Assembly: GCA_029747015.1 (NCBI GenBank)
Contig: JAKOGI010000566.1
Span: forward strand, 2,501 to 66,500
Length of the DNA: 64,000 nucleotides
From: Carnegiea gigantea
Taxonomy: Eukaryota; Streptophyta; Magnoliopsida; Caryophyllales; Cactaceae
Reading direction: 5' to 3'
In this document: positions 34,909-45,601 of the stretch, one piece after another
Layout: every line of letters starts with the position of its first letter
How positions within the stretch are numbered: the first letter of the stretch is position 1
Made by a program: the position numbers and the translations under genes
The notes under the pieces: model-generated
Database searches by the model: none
Told to the model about the DNA's origin: nothing
Seen by the model: only the letters and a program-made list of their open reading frames with translations

Positions 34909-36339
34909 TGTTAGCAGTTTTAATTACCGCAAGTGCATGGCATTGCTGTAGCTAGGAACCGGCAAGTACGGGTCGAATCCACAGGGAACTTGACTTCAAC
35001 TACCAGAACTAATTAGACCACTCAAGTTAGGCAGTCACAGTTGGAGTTTTGGAATTAAAATAAGGGAAACAATAACGACTTAAAGATGAAATAAACAGCA
35101 GAATAGAAAACACTCAGGTTGGAATTAACAGCACAAGTATGCTAGCGAATCAATTACTAGCTCTACCAAACATCTCCCAGGCATGCATCACGAATGGATA
35201 AATTGTCAAATAAGCCCATCTCCTCCCTCTCTCAATGGCCGAAGACTAATCCTAAAACTATAGTCGCCTATTTTCATGGGACTAAGAGTCGAAGGATTGC
35301 ATGATCTACAATTTCAAATCCCGATTAGAATCCTAACTATTTTCATGTTAAAACCCCAATCGTCTGCTAAGACGCACTAGGTAAAGGTTTCGTCTCTCAA
35401 CGCTCCCCTAAACCTCAATAAAAAGGATGAATGTTCTTTCGAGCATTTCATCGAGCATGTGGCGTGCATAGTAGAATTCATAATTGCACAACAATGGGGG
35501 AGCAGGGATTGGGCCAGTACAAGATTCAACTACACATATTCGGCGTCAATCCCAATCTAAGTTGAGGGATTTAGCCTACAATCATATTTAATGCAACAAT
35601 CGCAACAATCGATCCAACAATCATGATAACCAAACTCTAAAACAATCAAAAACAAGCGAGAGAAGAAAAGAGGGCAAGAACCTGGAATTAATTGTACAAA
35701 CTGAAGGCAGAATCGAACTCCAATCCAAAATTACAATCCAAGAGCCTCAAGATTAAACTCTAAAACTAAACCTAAAATCACCTAAAGAGAGTTCTGAGAG
35801 AAAACTGAACGTAAAAACTAAGCGTCAAAACTGAATGAATTCAAAACAGCCCCGAAGGAAAATTTAAGTCGCGTCGTGGAACAGGGTTCGCATGGTCGTG
35901 CCAGACAGCACGGGACCACCGTGCCAAATTTCTGGAGAATCGCCAAAGCCGATTTGGGGAACCGGCCACGTGGCACGGCTACACCGTGCCATGTGGCACG
36001 GTCGTGCCACGTGACACGGTTAGGCCGTGCCATGTGGCTGCCGGTTCAGGTTGTCGGGTCTTCGCGGTTTGCCCTGTCGCGTGTGTTCGATTCTCCGGGA
36101 CGTCCGTGCGACGCTTTTTTTCGTAGCTTTTCTCGCCTTCTTGGCACCCCTTTCTGCTAAATATTGTTCATCTTTCCGTCTCTTCAGTAAAGTTCCTGAA
36201 AATATCGAAAGATGTTATATGAGTGAAAAGTACACAAAAGGAGGCCGATTTGACTCTTCCTTAACGCAATTGAATGTGAAAACGGGGGAGGAAATGGGTC
36301 AAACATGGGCTAAAAATAGTACAAAATAGAGGTTCATCA
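34909..36339. mobile_element. Solo LTR, 1431 bp
   Basis: The unit begins TGTTAGCAGTTTTAATTACC and ends GGTTCATCA, bounded on both sides by ACATC (34904-34908 and 36340-36344). The TG...CA ends, the perfect 5-bp duplication and the absence of any coding sequence point to a solo LTR left by LTR-LTR recombination. Near 34922-34985 it has the ACCGCAAGTGCATGG and GGTCGAATCCACAGGGA words often seen in plant LTR repeats. At 35885-36040 it carries GC-rich GTGCCACGTGGCACGG-like palindromes. Confidence 0.8.
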
Positions 36340-36429
36340 ACATCCAACAAGATGTCCATGTTTACCCAGTTGTATCCTAGTCGAGATGCAGGCACGACTT
36401 GAAACTCACACAGTTTGTAAAGCTTAGGC

Positions 36430-36830
36430 TCTAGATCGGGCTCTGATAAACAGTACTCGGCTTGGCTCGGTTCGATATTCTTTTCTTGGTTGTTTTTGTT
36501 TGAAAACTTTTCAAATTCAATGCTACATTTCAAGTTAAATTTTATGTTTTTGCATTGATTTAAGAAATAAGAAATAAAAGTTGGAATTAAAATTTTGTTG
36601 ATTGTAATGTAATTTCATACTCGGCACACAAATGCATAAGAGAAAAAAATAATTGAGCTAAAAGACTCAAATTGAGTTGAGTTGAGCTGAGCCTTACTGT
36701 GCTTGGTGTGTTTTCGAGCAAACTCGGGCTTAGCTAGAGCTCGGTTTAACTCAAGCCCAAGTTGAGCTTTAATCAAGCCAATTCATAGGGCTCAATGAGC
36801 CGGCTCGATTCATTACAACTTTTTTTTTAT
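36430..36830. repeat. Degenerate GAGCTCGG/GGCTCG-rich stretch
   Basis: Words such as GGCTCGGTTCGA, GAGCTCGGTT and GAGCCGGCTCGA recur in both orientations on either side of an AT-rich centre. It resembles the layout of the GGGTC-rich elements, but I could not locate terminal repeats or a target duplication. Confidence 0.35.
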
Positions 36831-39100
36831 TTTTTTAATTTTTTTTTTTTACAGTAGAGAGTGTGTGGGACATCTGTCTTTATGGCCCCAAAACGACGAG
36901 TACAGTCATCTTCGTAGTGTGTGCGCACACGCACAATCGAACATAGTATCATATTTCCGGGGTCGTAAACTCCTTTCAAGTTGCTACTGTGTCCCCTCTT
37001 CAAAGATGACAGAGATGTTTGAGAATGGAAAGAGGAAAGCTAAGGCGAACTTTGGAGGAGGAATTATTAAGTAGTGTGGTGGATGCTAGGAGTATCATAA
37101 GTTATGCTTTTTGTGGGTACCCTTTTTTATTGATTTTTATTTGTGTTTTTCTTCTAGTTGTTGAATTTTTTTGTTTTTACAAGGATAAACATGTCCAACC
37201 CATTAGACCCCTATCTCAGGGGTCACCAATGAGCCACTACGGGCTGGCGAGGAAGGAAAACTACTTTGGATACCAAAGCCCATGCCAACAAGCCCAATAA
37301 CCAAGTCCAACCACACAGCCGCGCACAATGCACAACATATGTGTCTCCCCGAGTTGATCTGGGTGGAGAGCGTGGGAGAGGCAACACTTGACCATCCGGC
37401 CAAGTGCTCTTCGGTTAGTTGTTGAATTTTTTTTCTTCTCTTGCACCTTCGGTACACTAATTAATTGAAAAAAAAACCCCAATCTTGCACACTAACATGC
37501 TAATCCTTGACTTGAGCCCGAAACTCAAAACTAAGAGATTGACCAATACATGCTATAATCCTTCAAATTTATAAGGGATTACATCTAAATATATCAAATA
37601 AAATAAGTGTGCATGTGCATGCCGTTTGCTGGCCGTTTGGATGTGTTTACATACATACTACGGAGACTATCTGAGGGGAGCTTGGAGTAGGCCAAGGGAA
37701 GAGTGGTAGGAGGTCAAGTCCAAACACTTGGTAGTTGCTCCTCCAGAAATTATGGGATCATCAAGATTTGAACCCTAACAATATTCGTGACAAGTTGAGC
37801 CATTAGCTCTTGTGGTCTATGTATTTTGTTGAGAATAGTAAGCTATTGTTGCAAATGAATGTTTGATCTCCAAGATTTTTGACATTGGCGATTGTGCTAT
37901 GTTGTTTTTCTTTTTTTATTTTTATTTTAGGGATAAGTGAGGATCTCACTCTATTGGGTTCTATCATGACGTAGCTTAGTAAAGCTGAGTATGGAAGATC
38001 ACGACTGGATAGGTAGGTAGTATTTTAGGCTTAAGACCTAGTCATTCTTCCACAAATATCCCCCGAACTAGAGCTTATGGTCGAATGTTTAACCCTAATC
38101 CCAACGTTCAAGAAAGAAAAGTTATCATGTTTGTGCTACAAGTACTTAGATTAGTTGGCTCAAATTTCTATGATATCATCTTTGAGATGATATTTAAGAA
38201 AATATCCTAATTGCACTTGTTCTAAGTGGAAAACTTATTGGTTTTTCATGACGGACAAGGTTAAATACAGCTTTGGTCATGGACTTTTCTTTCTAGCTTA
38301 ATGGAAGCTCTGTGTTATGTTTGGTACTTCTTTTTCTGTTTTTGGGTTTTCCAAGTTTAAAATCTGATGACTGACTAATACAAATCAAGCGAAAGAATCT
38401 CTTCTTTTCTACTATTGAATTCCGAATTGCGTTTTTTCCCCTTTTTGGGAGGGTCATTTGCCAATGAAGATATCCTTATATGTACAAAGATTGTTTCGAA
38501 GAGAAATTGCATGGGGAGGAAAACATGTTAAGAGTACACTATTTGGTGTGGTACGGCTGAGTTATCGCTATTTAAATATTCAGAATTAAACCAACTCGAA
38601 TATTTTAACTATTAAAAAGAACTAAAAATAAGAAATGGGAAATTGGTCGTCATTTTAAAGGCGGCATTTAGGAGAACATATTGTTCGTAGTGTCATACTG
38701 CAAGTATGTCCTAAGAATATGCCTATTTAGATGATCATGACATTGTCATTAGTTGTTAATTGTTAGTTAACTTGTTAAAGCCTTCATCTTCCTGTTTAAT
38801 TCATTCAATTATTTGTTAGTTAACTGTTGGTGATAGGATGCATTTGGTGCTATCATAAAGATAATTTGTTAGGTTCGGCGAAAGCATAAATCCAAAACAT
38901 TTTTTGCCCTTTCTAGCTTTTCTTTCCCTCCCTAATCCTCTACTGTGAGAGAAAATACGTAGGTGCAACCTCTGGCTTTGGTTGATCTTGGGCTTGGTAT
39001 CTGTGCTCCCCATAGCCTGCGATACCCCTTCATTAGTGCTGGCTTGGTGGACCTTGCGCTAGCAACTACCTGTCTGTCCAAACGAGGATCATCCATCTTA
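36831..39100. other. Spacer without recognised genes
   Basis: A T-run (about 36821-36851), unique-looking sequence and short frames without domains. A B-box-like GGTTCAAATCT on the - strand near 37770 hints at a SINE but is not enough to call one. Confidence 0.4.
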
Positions 39101-39105
39101 TTATT

Positions 39106-39720
39106 TGTTAGGAAAAATATTAGAGCAACAACAATAGCGGAAGCGATAGGATGAGTTAGAGATTCAGAAATCAAGTGAATAACAGAAAACAGAAATAAGA
39201 AGATAAGAGATTTAACGTGGAAAACCCAAATCGGGAAAAACCACGGACGGCGACAGCACACCGACGAATTTCACTATGAGCAGAGTAGTACACCACAATC
39301 ACTCCAGTGATTAAGAGCAGAATTACAATACTCTCAATTGTATTCTCTCACAAATAATCTCACTCTCTCAATGTGTTTTCTATACTGGAGTGTTTTGAAA
39401 CAAGGCCCTAGACCCCCTTTATATAGGGTCTGTGAGGTAGGATTTCCCCTTGAAAACCCTAGCTACCACCTTCCAAAACCGTCACCAAAGCGCAACCCTA
39501 GCCGCCATCCGAAAGCGGCGGCGAGAAGACCCGAGGCACGACCGTGCCACGTGGCACGGTCACCCAGTGCCACATGGCACGACCGTGCCATATGGCACGG
39601 TGCCCCCGTGCCAATTTTCTGTCCCTCTCGTCTTCGGCTCTTCGTCTTGGCACGCCCGTGTCTGTGCAGCATGGGCTCCCCGTGCCGATACTCGAGATTT
39701 TTGGGCCATAAAACCCAACA
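39106..39720 (-). repeat. 3' LTR of the copia derivative
   Basis: A 615-bp LTR. It contains the GC-rich palindrome GTGCCACGTGGCAC (one CACGTG core) within a stretch of CACGGT/ACCGTG words at 39535-39690. Confidence 0.92.
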
Positions 39721-39819
39721 ATCTCCACCTTGGACCAAAATCTCCAGTCTTCAATTACTGTCGTTGTCGTCACACCCCAAGGGGTGATGCCCCCTATGGG
39801 GCTATGCCCCGCAGGGCCC

Positions 39820-40626
39820 TCAAATACTGCGAATACCAACTGAGTTCAAGCAATGCTTGAACTTAGCTCTAGGAGATGATTTATATGAACTTTCCTTCAT
39901 ATAACCTGTCACAGTAGATGCCTGCAAGACATAGAGGCCTCCTTGCCTCAAACCCTTCAGCAGAATCCTACTGCCCTTTGAGACCTTCAGAACTCCACCT
40001 TCAGCTGAATATTTGCACCCTTTGGATTCAAGGGTGCCCAACGAGATGAGGTTACGCTTCAAGTCAGGAACGTGACGAACATTCGATAAAGTCCTGACAA
40101 CACCATCATGGGTCTTGATTTTAACAGTACCGATTCCAGTTACATTACATTGGGCATTATTGCTCATGTGAACAACAGTTGAGTCAACTGGATCATATGT
40201 TGAAAACCAGTCCTTGTGAGGACACATATGATAGGTACACCCAGAATCAAGAATCCAATCAGAATCGCTCCCTCCTTTAGTAGAGGTAGCAAACAGAACG
40301 TCCCCATCAGAATCAGATTCAGCAAATGAAGCTTCAGCAGGCCCCTGAAAATTATCTTCCTCTTTCTCCTTCTTCTTTTGCAGTTTCCAGCAGTTAGCAA
40401 TAATATGACCCAATTTACCACAGTAATTGTAGGTCTTACTAGCATGAGGATTTTTAGACTTAGAACGGTTCTTACTCCTATTGCCGTTCCCCTTTTCATT
40501 TGCTGTACCCCTTACTGCTAATCCCTCAGCAGAATCAGCATGAATGTCAAGATCAAACTTCTCTTTAGACAGCAGGTTTGACTTAACATCTTCAAACGAT
40601 ATAGTATTAGAATTACTATATAGCAT
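39820..40626 (-). CDS. Copia gag C-terminus, protease and fused pol tail
   Basis: A 268-residue open frame. It starts in gag, with a CCHC-like knuckle near residues 69-82 (YNYCGKLGHIIANC, where the first Cys is replaced by Tyr). The retroviral-type protease block SDWILDSGCTYHMC is near residue 125, and the beginning of the pre-integrase region is GGLYVLQAST. The frame then jumps to AKFKHCLNSVGIRSI and a stop, which resembles the very end of copia pol. The fusion is in frame, so the internal deletion kept a readable product. The gag N-terminus lies upstream in another frame (40643-41161), separated by two apparent single-base deletions. Confidence 0.8.
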   Translation of the reverse strand: MLYSNSNTISFEDVKSNLLSKEKFDLDIHADSAEGLAVRGTANEKGNGNRSKNRSKSKNPHASKTYNYCGKLGHIIANCWKLQKKKEKEEDNFQGPAEASFAESDSDGDVLFATSTKGGSDSDWILDSGCTYHMCPHKDWFSTYDPVDSTVVHMSNNAQCNVTGIGTVKIKTHDGVVRTLSNVRHVPDLKRNLISLGTLESKGCKYSAEGGVLKVSKGSRILLKGLRQGGLYVLQASTVTGYMKESSYKSSPRAKFKHCLNSVGIRSI

Positions 40627-40642
40627 AATCTCCTTAAAGTGT

Positions 40643-41161
40643 TTATAAGAAGGGGTAACGACACAACAAGTAAAATAGCCTTATCTTCATCCTCAATTTC
40701 ACATCTAGACTCTCCAAGTCAACAAGAATAGAGTTAAACTCATTCAAATGCTTTTGGACAGGGGTACCTTCAGCCATACGAAAGGTATACAACCTTTCCT
40801 TCAAACGGATCTTGTTGGCGAGACTCTTCGTCATGTAGAGTTCCTCCAGCCGAGCCCAAAAATCCACCGCAGTTGTCTTATCAAGCACCTCTCGCAGGAC
40901 ATGTGGTGCCAAGCACAACTGTATGGCTGAAACCGCTTTCAGCTCCAGTTCCTCCCATTCGTCCTCCGTCAACGACCCACGTCTCTTCTTTACATCTTCA
41001 GCCCACTGTTCTTCTGTCATCTTCTCAGGTTTTACGTGAGGTCCCTTCAGAACCTTCCACAACCCGTGCTGAATGAGAACTGCTCTCATCTGCACCTTCC
41101 AGAGATTAAAACTAATCTCCCCATCGAATTTCTGAATATCTACCTTCATGATAGAAGACAT
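40643..41161 (-). pseudogene. Copia gag N-terminal part
   Basis: Opens with the usual copia gag start (VDIQKFDGEISFNLWKVQM), followed by the UBN2-type helical region (LYTFRMAEGTPVQKHLNEFN). The frame is lost near 40703, where one base appears missing within an expected EDEDKA block, and again near 40660 in a C-run; the downstream frame then resumes at 40626. The ATG lies about 25 bases after the primer-binding site. Confidence 0.85.
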
Positions 41162-41187
41162 CCTATAACCAAAGCTCTGATACCACT

Positions 41188-41827
41188 TGTTAGGAAAAAT
41201 ATTAGAGCAACAATAATAGCGGAAGCGATAGGATGAATTAGAAATTCAGAAATCAAGTGAATAACAGAAAACAGAAATAAGAAGACAAGAGATTTAACGT
41301 GGAAAACCCAAATCGGGAAAAACCACGGACGGCGATAGCACACCGACAAATTTCACTATGAGCAGAGTAGTACACCACAATCACTTCAGTGATTAAGAGC
41401 AGAATTACAATACTCTCAATTGTATTCTCTCACAAATAATCTCACTCTCTCAATGTGTTTTATATATACTGGAGTGTTTTGAAACAAGGCCCTAGACCCC
41501 CTTTATATAGGGTCTGTGAGGCAGGGTTTCCCCCTGAAAACCCTAGCTACCACCTTCCAAAACCGTCACCAAAGCGCAACCCTAGCCGCCATCCGAAAGC
41601 GGCGGCGAGAAGACCCGAGGCACGACCGTGCCACGTGGCACGGTCACCCGGTGCCACGTGGCACGGTCACCCGGTGCCACATGGCACGACCGTGCCATAT
41701 GGCACGGTGCCCCCGTGCCAATTTTCTGTCCCTCTCGCCTTCGGCTCTTCGTCTTGGCACGCCCGTGTCTGTGCAGCATGGGCTCCCCGTGCCGATACTC
41801 GAGATTTTTGGGCCATAAAACCCAACA
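41188..41827 (-). repeat. 5' LTR of the copia derivative
   Basis: A 640-bp LTR matching 39106-39720 except for about a dozen substitutions and one extra copy of a roughly 25-bp GC-rich unit at 41630-41680, which adds a second CACGTG palindrome. Confidence 0.92.
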
Positions 41828-41832
41828 TTATT

Positions 41833-43394
41833 ATTTGATGAAATTTGTTATTAGAGGAAAAAATGTCTACTTATAATGATTATGAAACTAGTTTATATGA
41901 AATAACCGTCTCTGTTTCCCCAATAAAAACATCATAGGTGAAGGGAATATAACTAATTTATGAATACGTCTTTAAGTTGTAGAAATATGAAGTTAGTTCC
42001 ATCAATTTATGCCTTTATACATCACTCTGTCACTCTGTGTCAAAAAAGTTTTAAATTAGAGCGTAATTTTGAAACATGAAGGAAAACAAGGATGACAAAA
42101 TGACAACTCATATTCAGATATTCAATGTTTCCAAAAAAATAGAAATTCAATAAATTTAGAGATATATGATTGTGTGTTTGTTTAACTTGTAAAATCTTTG
42201 AAAATTATTGTAAAAATATACGTTTAAATTTCAGATATATCAATCTTTTTGCCCCTTTTGTTTTAAAAAAAGAAAAATCTAAAAATACATTGCCATGAAA
42301 GAGAAACTGTTGGATGTGCTGAAAATAAACTTTTGTTTAGAATTCACGTTTGATTGCATGGTTCACACAAAGGGAATGGCATTGGGCCGTTTTGAGAAAA
42401 AAGTAGTCTAAGCGATGACTCAACGTCAACGAGAAATGGTCTACTCCTACTTTTGTGTCAAATTTCAGTTGTTTTGGCGCTGAAAGAGAAAGTAAGCGGG
42501 TAAGTAAAAAAAGCACCCCCAAAAAACAAAACAACCAAGAGAAAGCACCAATAAGATGCAATTGGGTAGACAGGCAGTTTCTTGGCTTCTTCGGAAGAAA
42601 CAGTAACTGAAATTCCTGCCTTGCGATCCTAAGACTCCCTTTTTATGACTTGTGGCGGTGGTCATTCAATTTAATCTTAAGTTAATTTCAAATTGATCCA
42701 TATTTGGATTAATAAATATTCGTTTGGTTTGAATTTTAATATCAGGTCTGGTCATTTTTAGTTCAAATTGGTTAATATTTGGTTTAGTCAACTTGTCTAA
42801 TAAAGAAAAAAATCTTGTTGGAAATGGTTAATTCTTGTCATTTTCAGATTCTACTCTGCTTCAAAATAAATATTTTCGGATGTCAGTTTAGTGTGATTCG
42901 AGCTATTCAACTTGGATCACTTTTTTGCCACATTTGCTTTTGAGTTTCACTTAGGTCGTTTTTCATTTCAATTTAATTTTCGGTCAATTAATATCTTATT
43001 CAATAAACTTATTCTATTTAAAAAAAGGTGGTGGGACACATTCTAATTTTGATTCGAATTAAATTAGCCTAATTTGTTATTTTGCTCATGTTTTAAAATC
43101 AAATCAATTTCATTATGTCCATAGCATTTACGAGGCAATAAAGTTTGGAAAACAAAAAATGCAGAATTACTTGGAATGGAATGAGAAATGGTCTTTGATG
43201 ATAGATTGATTTGAACTTGTCTGGCTTACATAAAGTTCAAGTTGTAAATCATAAAATATTCTTATTCCCTGTAATGTCACAATGAATCTTTCCTATGTGA
43301 CCCCTTGAATGGAAGAGAGCCATCTTGACCATCGTTGATTTTTTAATCAAGATTGCCAAGGGCATAGAAAACTTGGATGGGTAATTTGAAAATA
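41833..43394. other. AT-rich spacer
   Basis: No recognised gene or element. Sequence is AT-rich, with short frames lacking domains. Confidence 0.5.
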
Positions 43395-43397
43395 TAA

Positions 43398-43787
43398 GGC
43401 TCAGTTTGGTCCTTAGAAAATTTGATGGAAGGAAAAGTTGAAGAAAAAAATATGAAGAAAAAAAGTAGGAAGAAAATGAGTTTTTTTCTCTTGTTTGGAT
43501 CAAAAAAAAATACAAGAATTTGGATGAGAAATTTGAATATTGATGAACTACTTAAATCATTTTGATGTCATCTAAACAATACAAGGTTGGAGAAGGTTGG
43601 GAATTTTCCTCAAACTTTCCTCACAATTTTACGAGGAAGATTTTGTCACTTGTTTCTAACAATTTTTCCACCAAACTTTCCTCCATATTTTTTTCTTTGT
43701 GATTATCTCTAAACCAAACATAAGAAAAAAAGTAATTTTCTTAAATTTTTTTCTTTCCACCAAATTTTTCAAGGTCCAAACAGAGCC
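43398..43787. mobile_element. PIF/Harbinger (Tourist-type) MITE
   Basis: A 390-bp element. The left end is GGCTCAGTTTGGTCCTTAGA; the right end complemented is GGCTCTGTTTGGACCTTGAA. The inverted similarity extends about 38 bp. TAA flanks both sides (43395-43397 and 43788-43790), the Harbinger target duplication. The interior is AT-rich and non-coding. Confidence 0.88.
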
Positions 43788-44072
43788 TAAATCGCTAACA
43801 CTACAACAAATATTAGGGATTAATCATACCATAGTATAGGTGGTTTGGTCGAAGGTGGCTTGGGTTTATTTATTTATTTTTTTTTTGACGTAATAAAGGA
43901 AATAACTTCATTAATTAGTAATACGTTATTTAATACTTACAATATAAGTCCTATTCAAAAATACAATAATAGATGTCAAGATCAAAGGTAGACTCTCAAA
44001 AAATCTAGCTTAAAAAATATTGATGCTTGCCTTCCCTCATACTACACTGTTTTCGTTCGGTATAATATAGGA

Positions 44073-45601
44073 AAGATACAAAAATACATTTAATCAGCGA
44101 CGGAAATACTGACGGAAAAAAGTCTGTATTCCGACGGGAAAAAGGCTCTCCGACGGAAAATACGACGGAAAATACCCGTCGGGATTCGGCTCGTCGCAGA
44201 AACTGGTCCGACGGAAACCAATGGAATCCGACGGAATTTCCGACGGAAAACACTCGTCAGGAAGACCGTCGGACACTTTTTCGAAGTGCAGGGGAAAATT
44301 GTAGAGGGGGGAATCTCCGACGGAAATTCCGATGAATCCGACGGAATTTCCGACGGAAAACACTCGTCAGGAAGACCGTCGGACACTTTTTCGAAGTGCA
44401 GGGGAAAATTGCAGAGGGGGAATCTCCGACGAAAATTCCGACGGAATTTTCTATCGGAAATTCCCCACCCCCAAAAAAATTTTTTTGAATAATTTTAGTT
44501 GTGTAAAAAAAGAAACTTTAAAAAAAACTTAAATCATCACAAAAATATACATAAAATAAAATTAATAATTACCAAATATAAAGTTTCATATCTGAATTAA
44601 AAATATGCTACAAACATTCACCACAATATCCATCAAATACAATTGTTTTGGATCTGCACGCACGTCATATACATTAATTACAATCAGATAAATTTGTGGG
44701 ATCATCGTCATTGTCATCTTCGGAGTCCTCTTCATCATCAGGATTCAAGTTCATTTGGTTGGAAGAACTTGCACTTTGTCCTTTAAGAAATTCACAAAAA
44801 CAATAGAAAAATTAAACATACCTCAAAAAACATACATGCTTAATATATTCAACATTTTATAATAAACAAACTTGTTTTACTTAAATTATTCACATCAACA
44901 AAACATATATTATACATGCTTAACATATTTTACATTTTAAAATAACAAATTAAATACATCAAACTAAACAAACATGCTTCAAGATTAAAATTCACAAAAA
45001 TGAACATCACATATCAAATTAACACAATTTTAAAGCGCAACAATTCTACTAACCTTTAAAACCCGAAAAATCACGGGTATTACCGGCGGCGGAGGCACGG
45101 CGGCGGCACGGGAGCAGCGGCGGCGACGGCGACGGCGACGGCGGCGGTCAAACTTGAAAAATTAAAACCATACAAAACATCAATTAACTTAACTATTTCA
45201 ACTTTAAACAACAAATTAACAAAAAAAATCATATACCGTTCAATTTTCCGACCACTAAAGCCTTCAAACTTCACTTTCTCTCTCTTCCTTCTCCTCCTTC
45301 TCTTTCTCTTTGAAGCCATTTCTCTCTCTAAATTTGCATTTGCTCGGCGAAACCAACCCTCCCCAAAATTTAAAAGCCAGCCAAAGTTTCGAGATCTGCG
45401 CTGCCTCGATTTGCGAAAACCGTCCGACGGGATTTCTGACAGACCGCGACGGTTTCCGACGGAATTCCGTCAGAATTTCCGTCGGAAATTCTGATGTCCG
45501 TTGGGCCCAGCCTGCTTTTCCGTCGGGTCTTATGATATTTTCTGACGACCGCCTATAACGTCGCTTTTTCCGTCGAAGTTCAGCTGCATTTTTGTATCCA
45601 C
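44073..45601. mobile_element. Non-autonomous element with inverted CGACGGAA arrays, CACTA-like
   Basis: The left array (44097-44460) repeats CCGACGGAA on the + strand and the right array (45420-45590) repeats TTCCGTCGG, so the two face each other. The outer edges are inverted (GATACAAAAATACA near 44074 and its complement near 45590-45600). The left array contains a 110-bp tandem duplication (44225 and 44335). The centre holds possible - strand exon pieces: an acidic tail (NLNPDDEEDSEDDNDDDP near 44700-44755) and an Arg/Lys-rich start (45080-45319). CACTACAACAAA at 43799, outside this unit, may be a CACTA end, but no matching right end was seen, so the class is uncertain. Confidence 0.5.
45060..45150. 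repeat. GGC/GAC trinucleotide-rich stretch
   Basis: A GC-rich run of GGCGGC and GGCGAC repeats inside the CGACGGAA element. On the - strand it follows the Arg/Lys-rich frame as a run of Ala/Val codons. Confidence 0.6.

Larger units (their letters stand above)
39106..41827 (-). mobile_element. Ty1/copia deletion derivative carrying only gag and protease
   Basis: This 2.7-kb element has two LTRs (39106-39720 and 41188-41827), TGTTAGG/CCCAACA ends and perfect TTATT duplications at 39101-39105 and 41828-41832. On the - strand the primer-binding site TGGTATCAGAGC follows the 5' LTR directly, and a purine-rich CCAAGGTGGAGAT precedes the 3' LTR. The 1.47-kb interior encodes gag and protease, then joins directly to the extreme C-terminus of pol; integrase, RT and nearly all of RNase H are absent. 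The LTRs differ by only about 12 substitutions (about 2 percent by eye), so it moved fairly recently and must have used enzymes supplied in trans. Confidence 0.92.

Noticed and set aside
37740..37815. Possible SINE (- strand B-box-like GGTTCAAATCT)
   Set aside because: No convincing A box, tail or target duplication was found. The same applies to B-box-like words near 27298 and 54553.
43799..43830. CACTACAACAAA as the left end of a CACTA element containing the CGACGGAA arrays
   Set aside because: No matching right end was found downstream, and the arrays have their own outer inverted edges at about 44073 and 45601, so I kept it as a possibility only.
45080..45319. Arg/Lys-rich frame as an independent nuclear protein gene
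   Set aside because: It lies wholly inside the CGACGGAA element and ends in trinucleotide-repeat Ala/Val codons; it is more likely the first exon of a deleted element gene.
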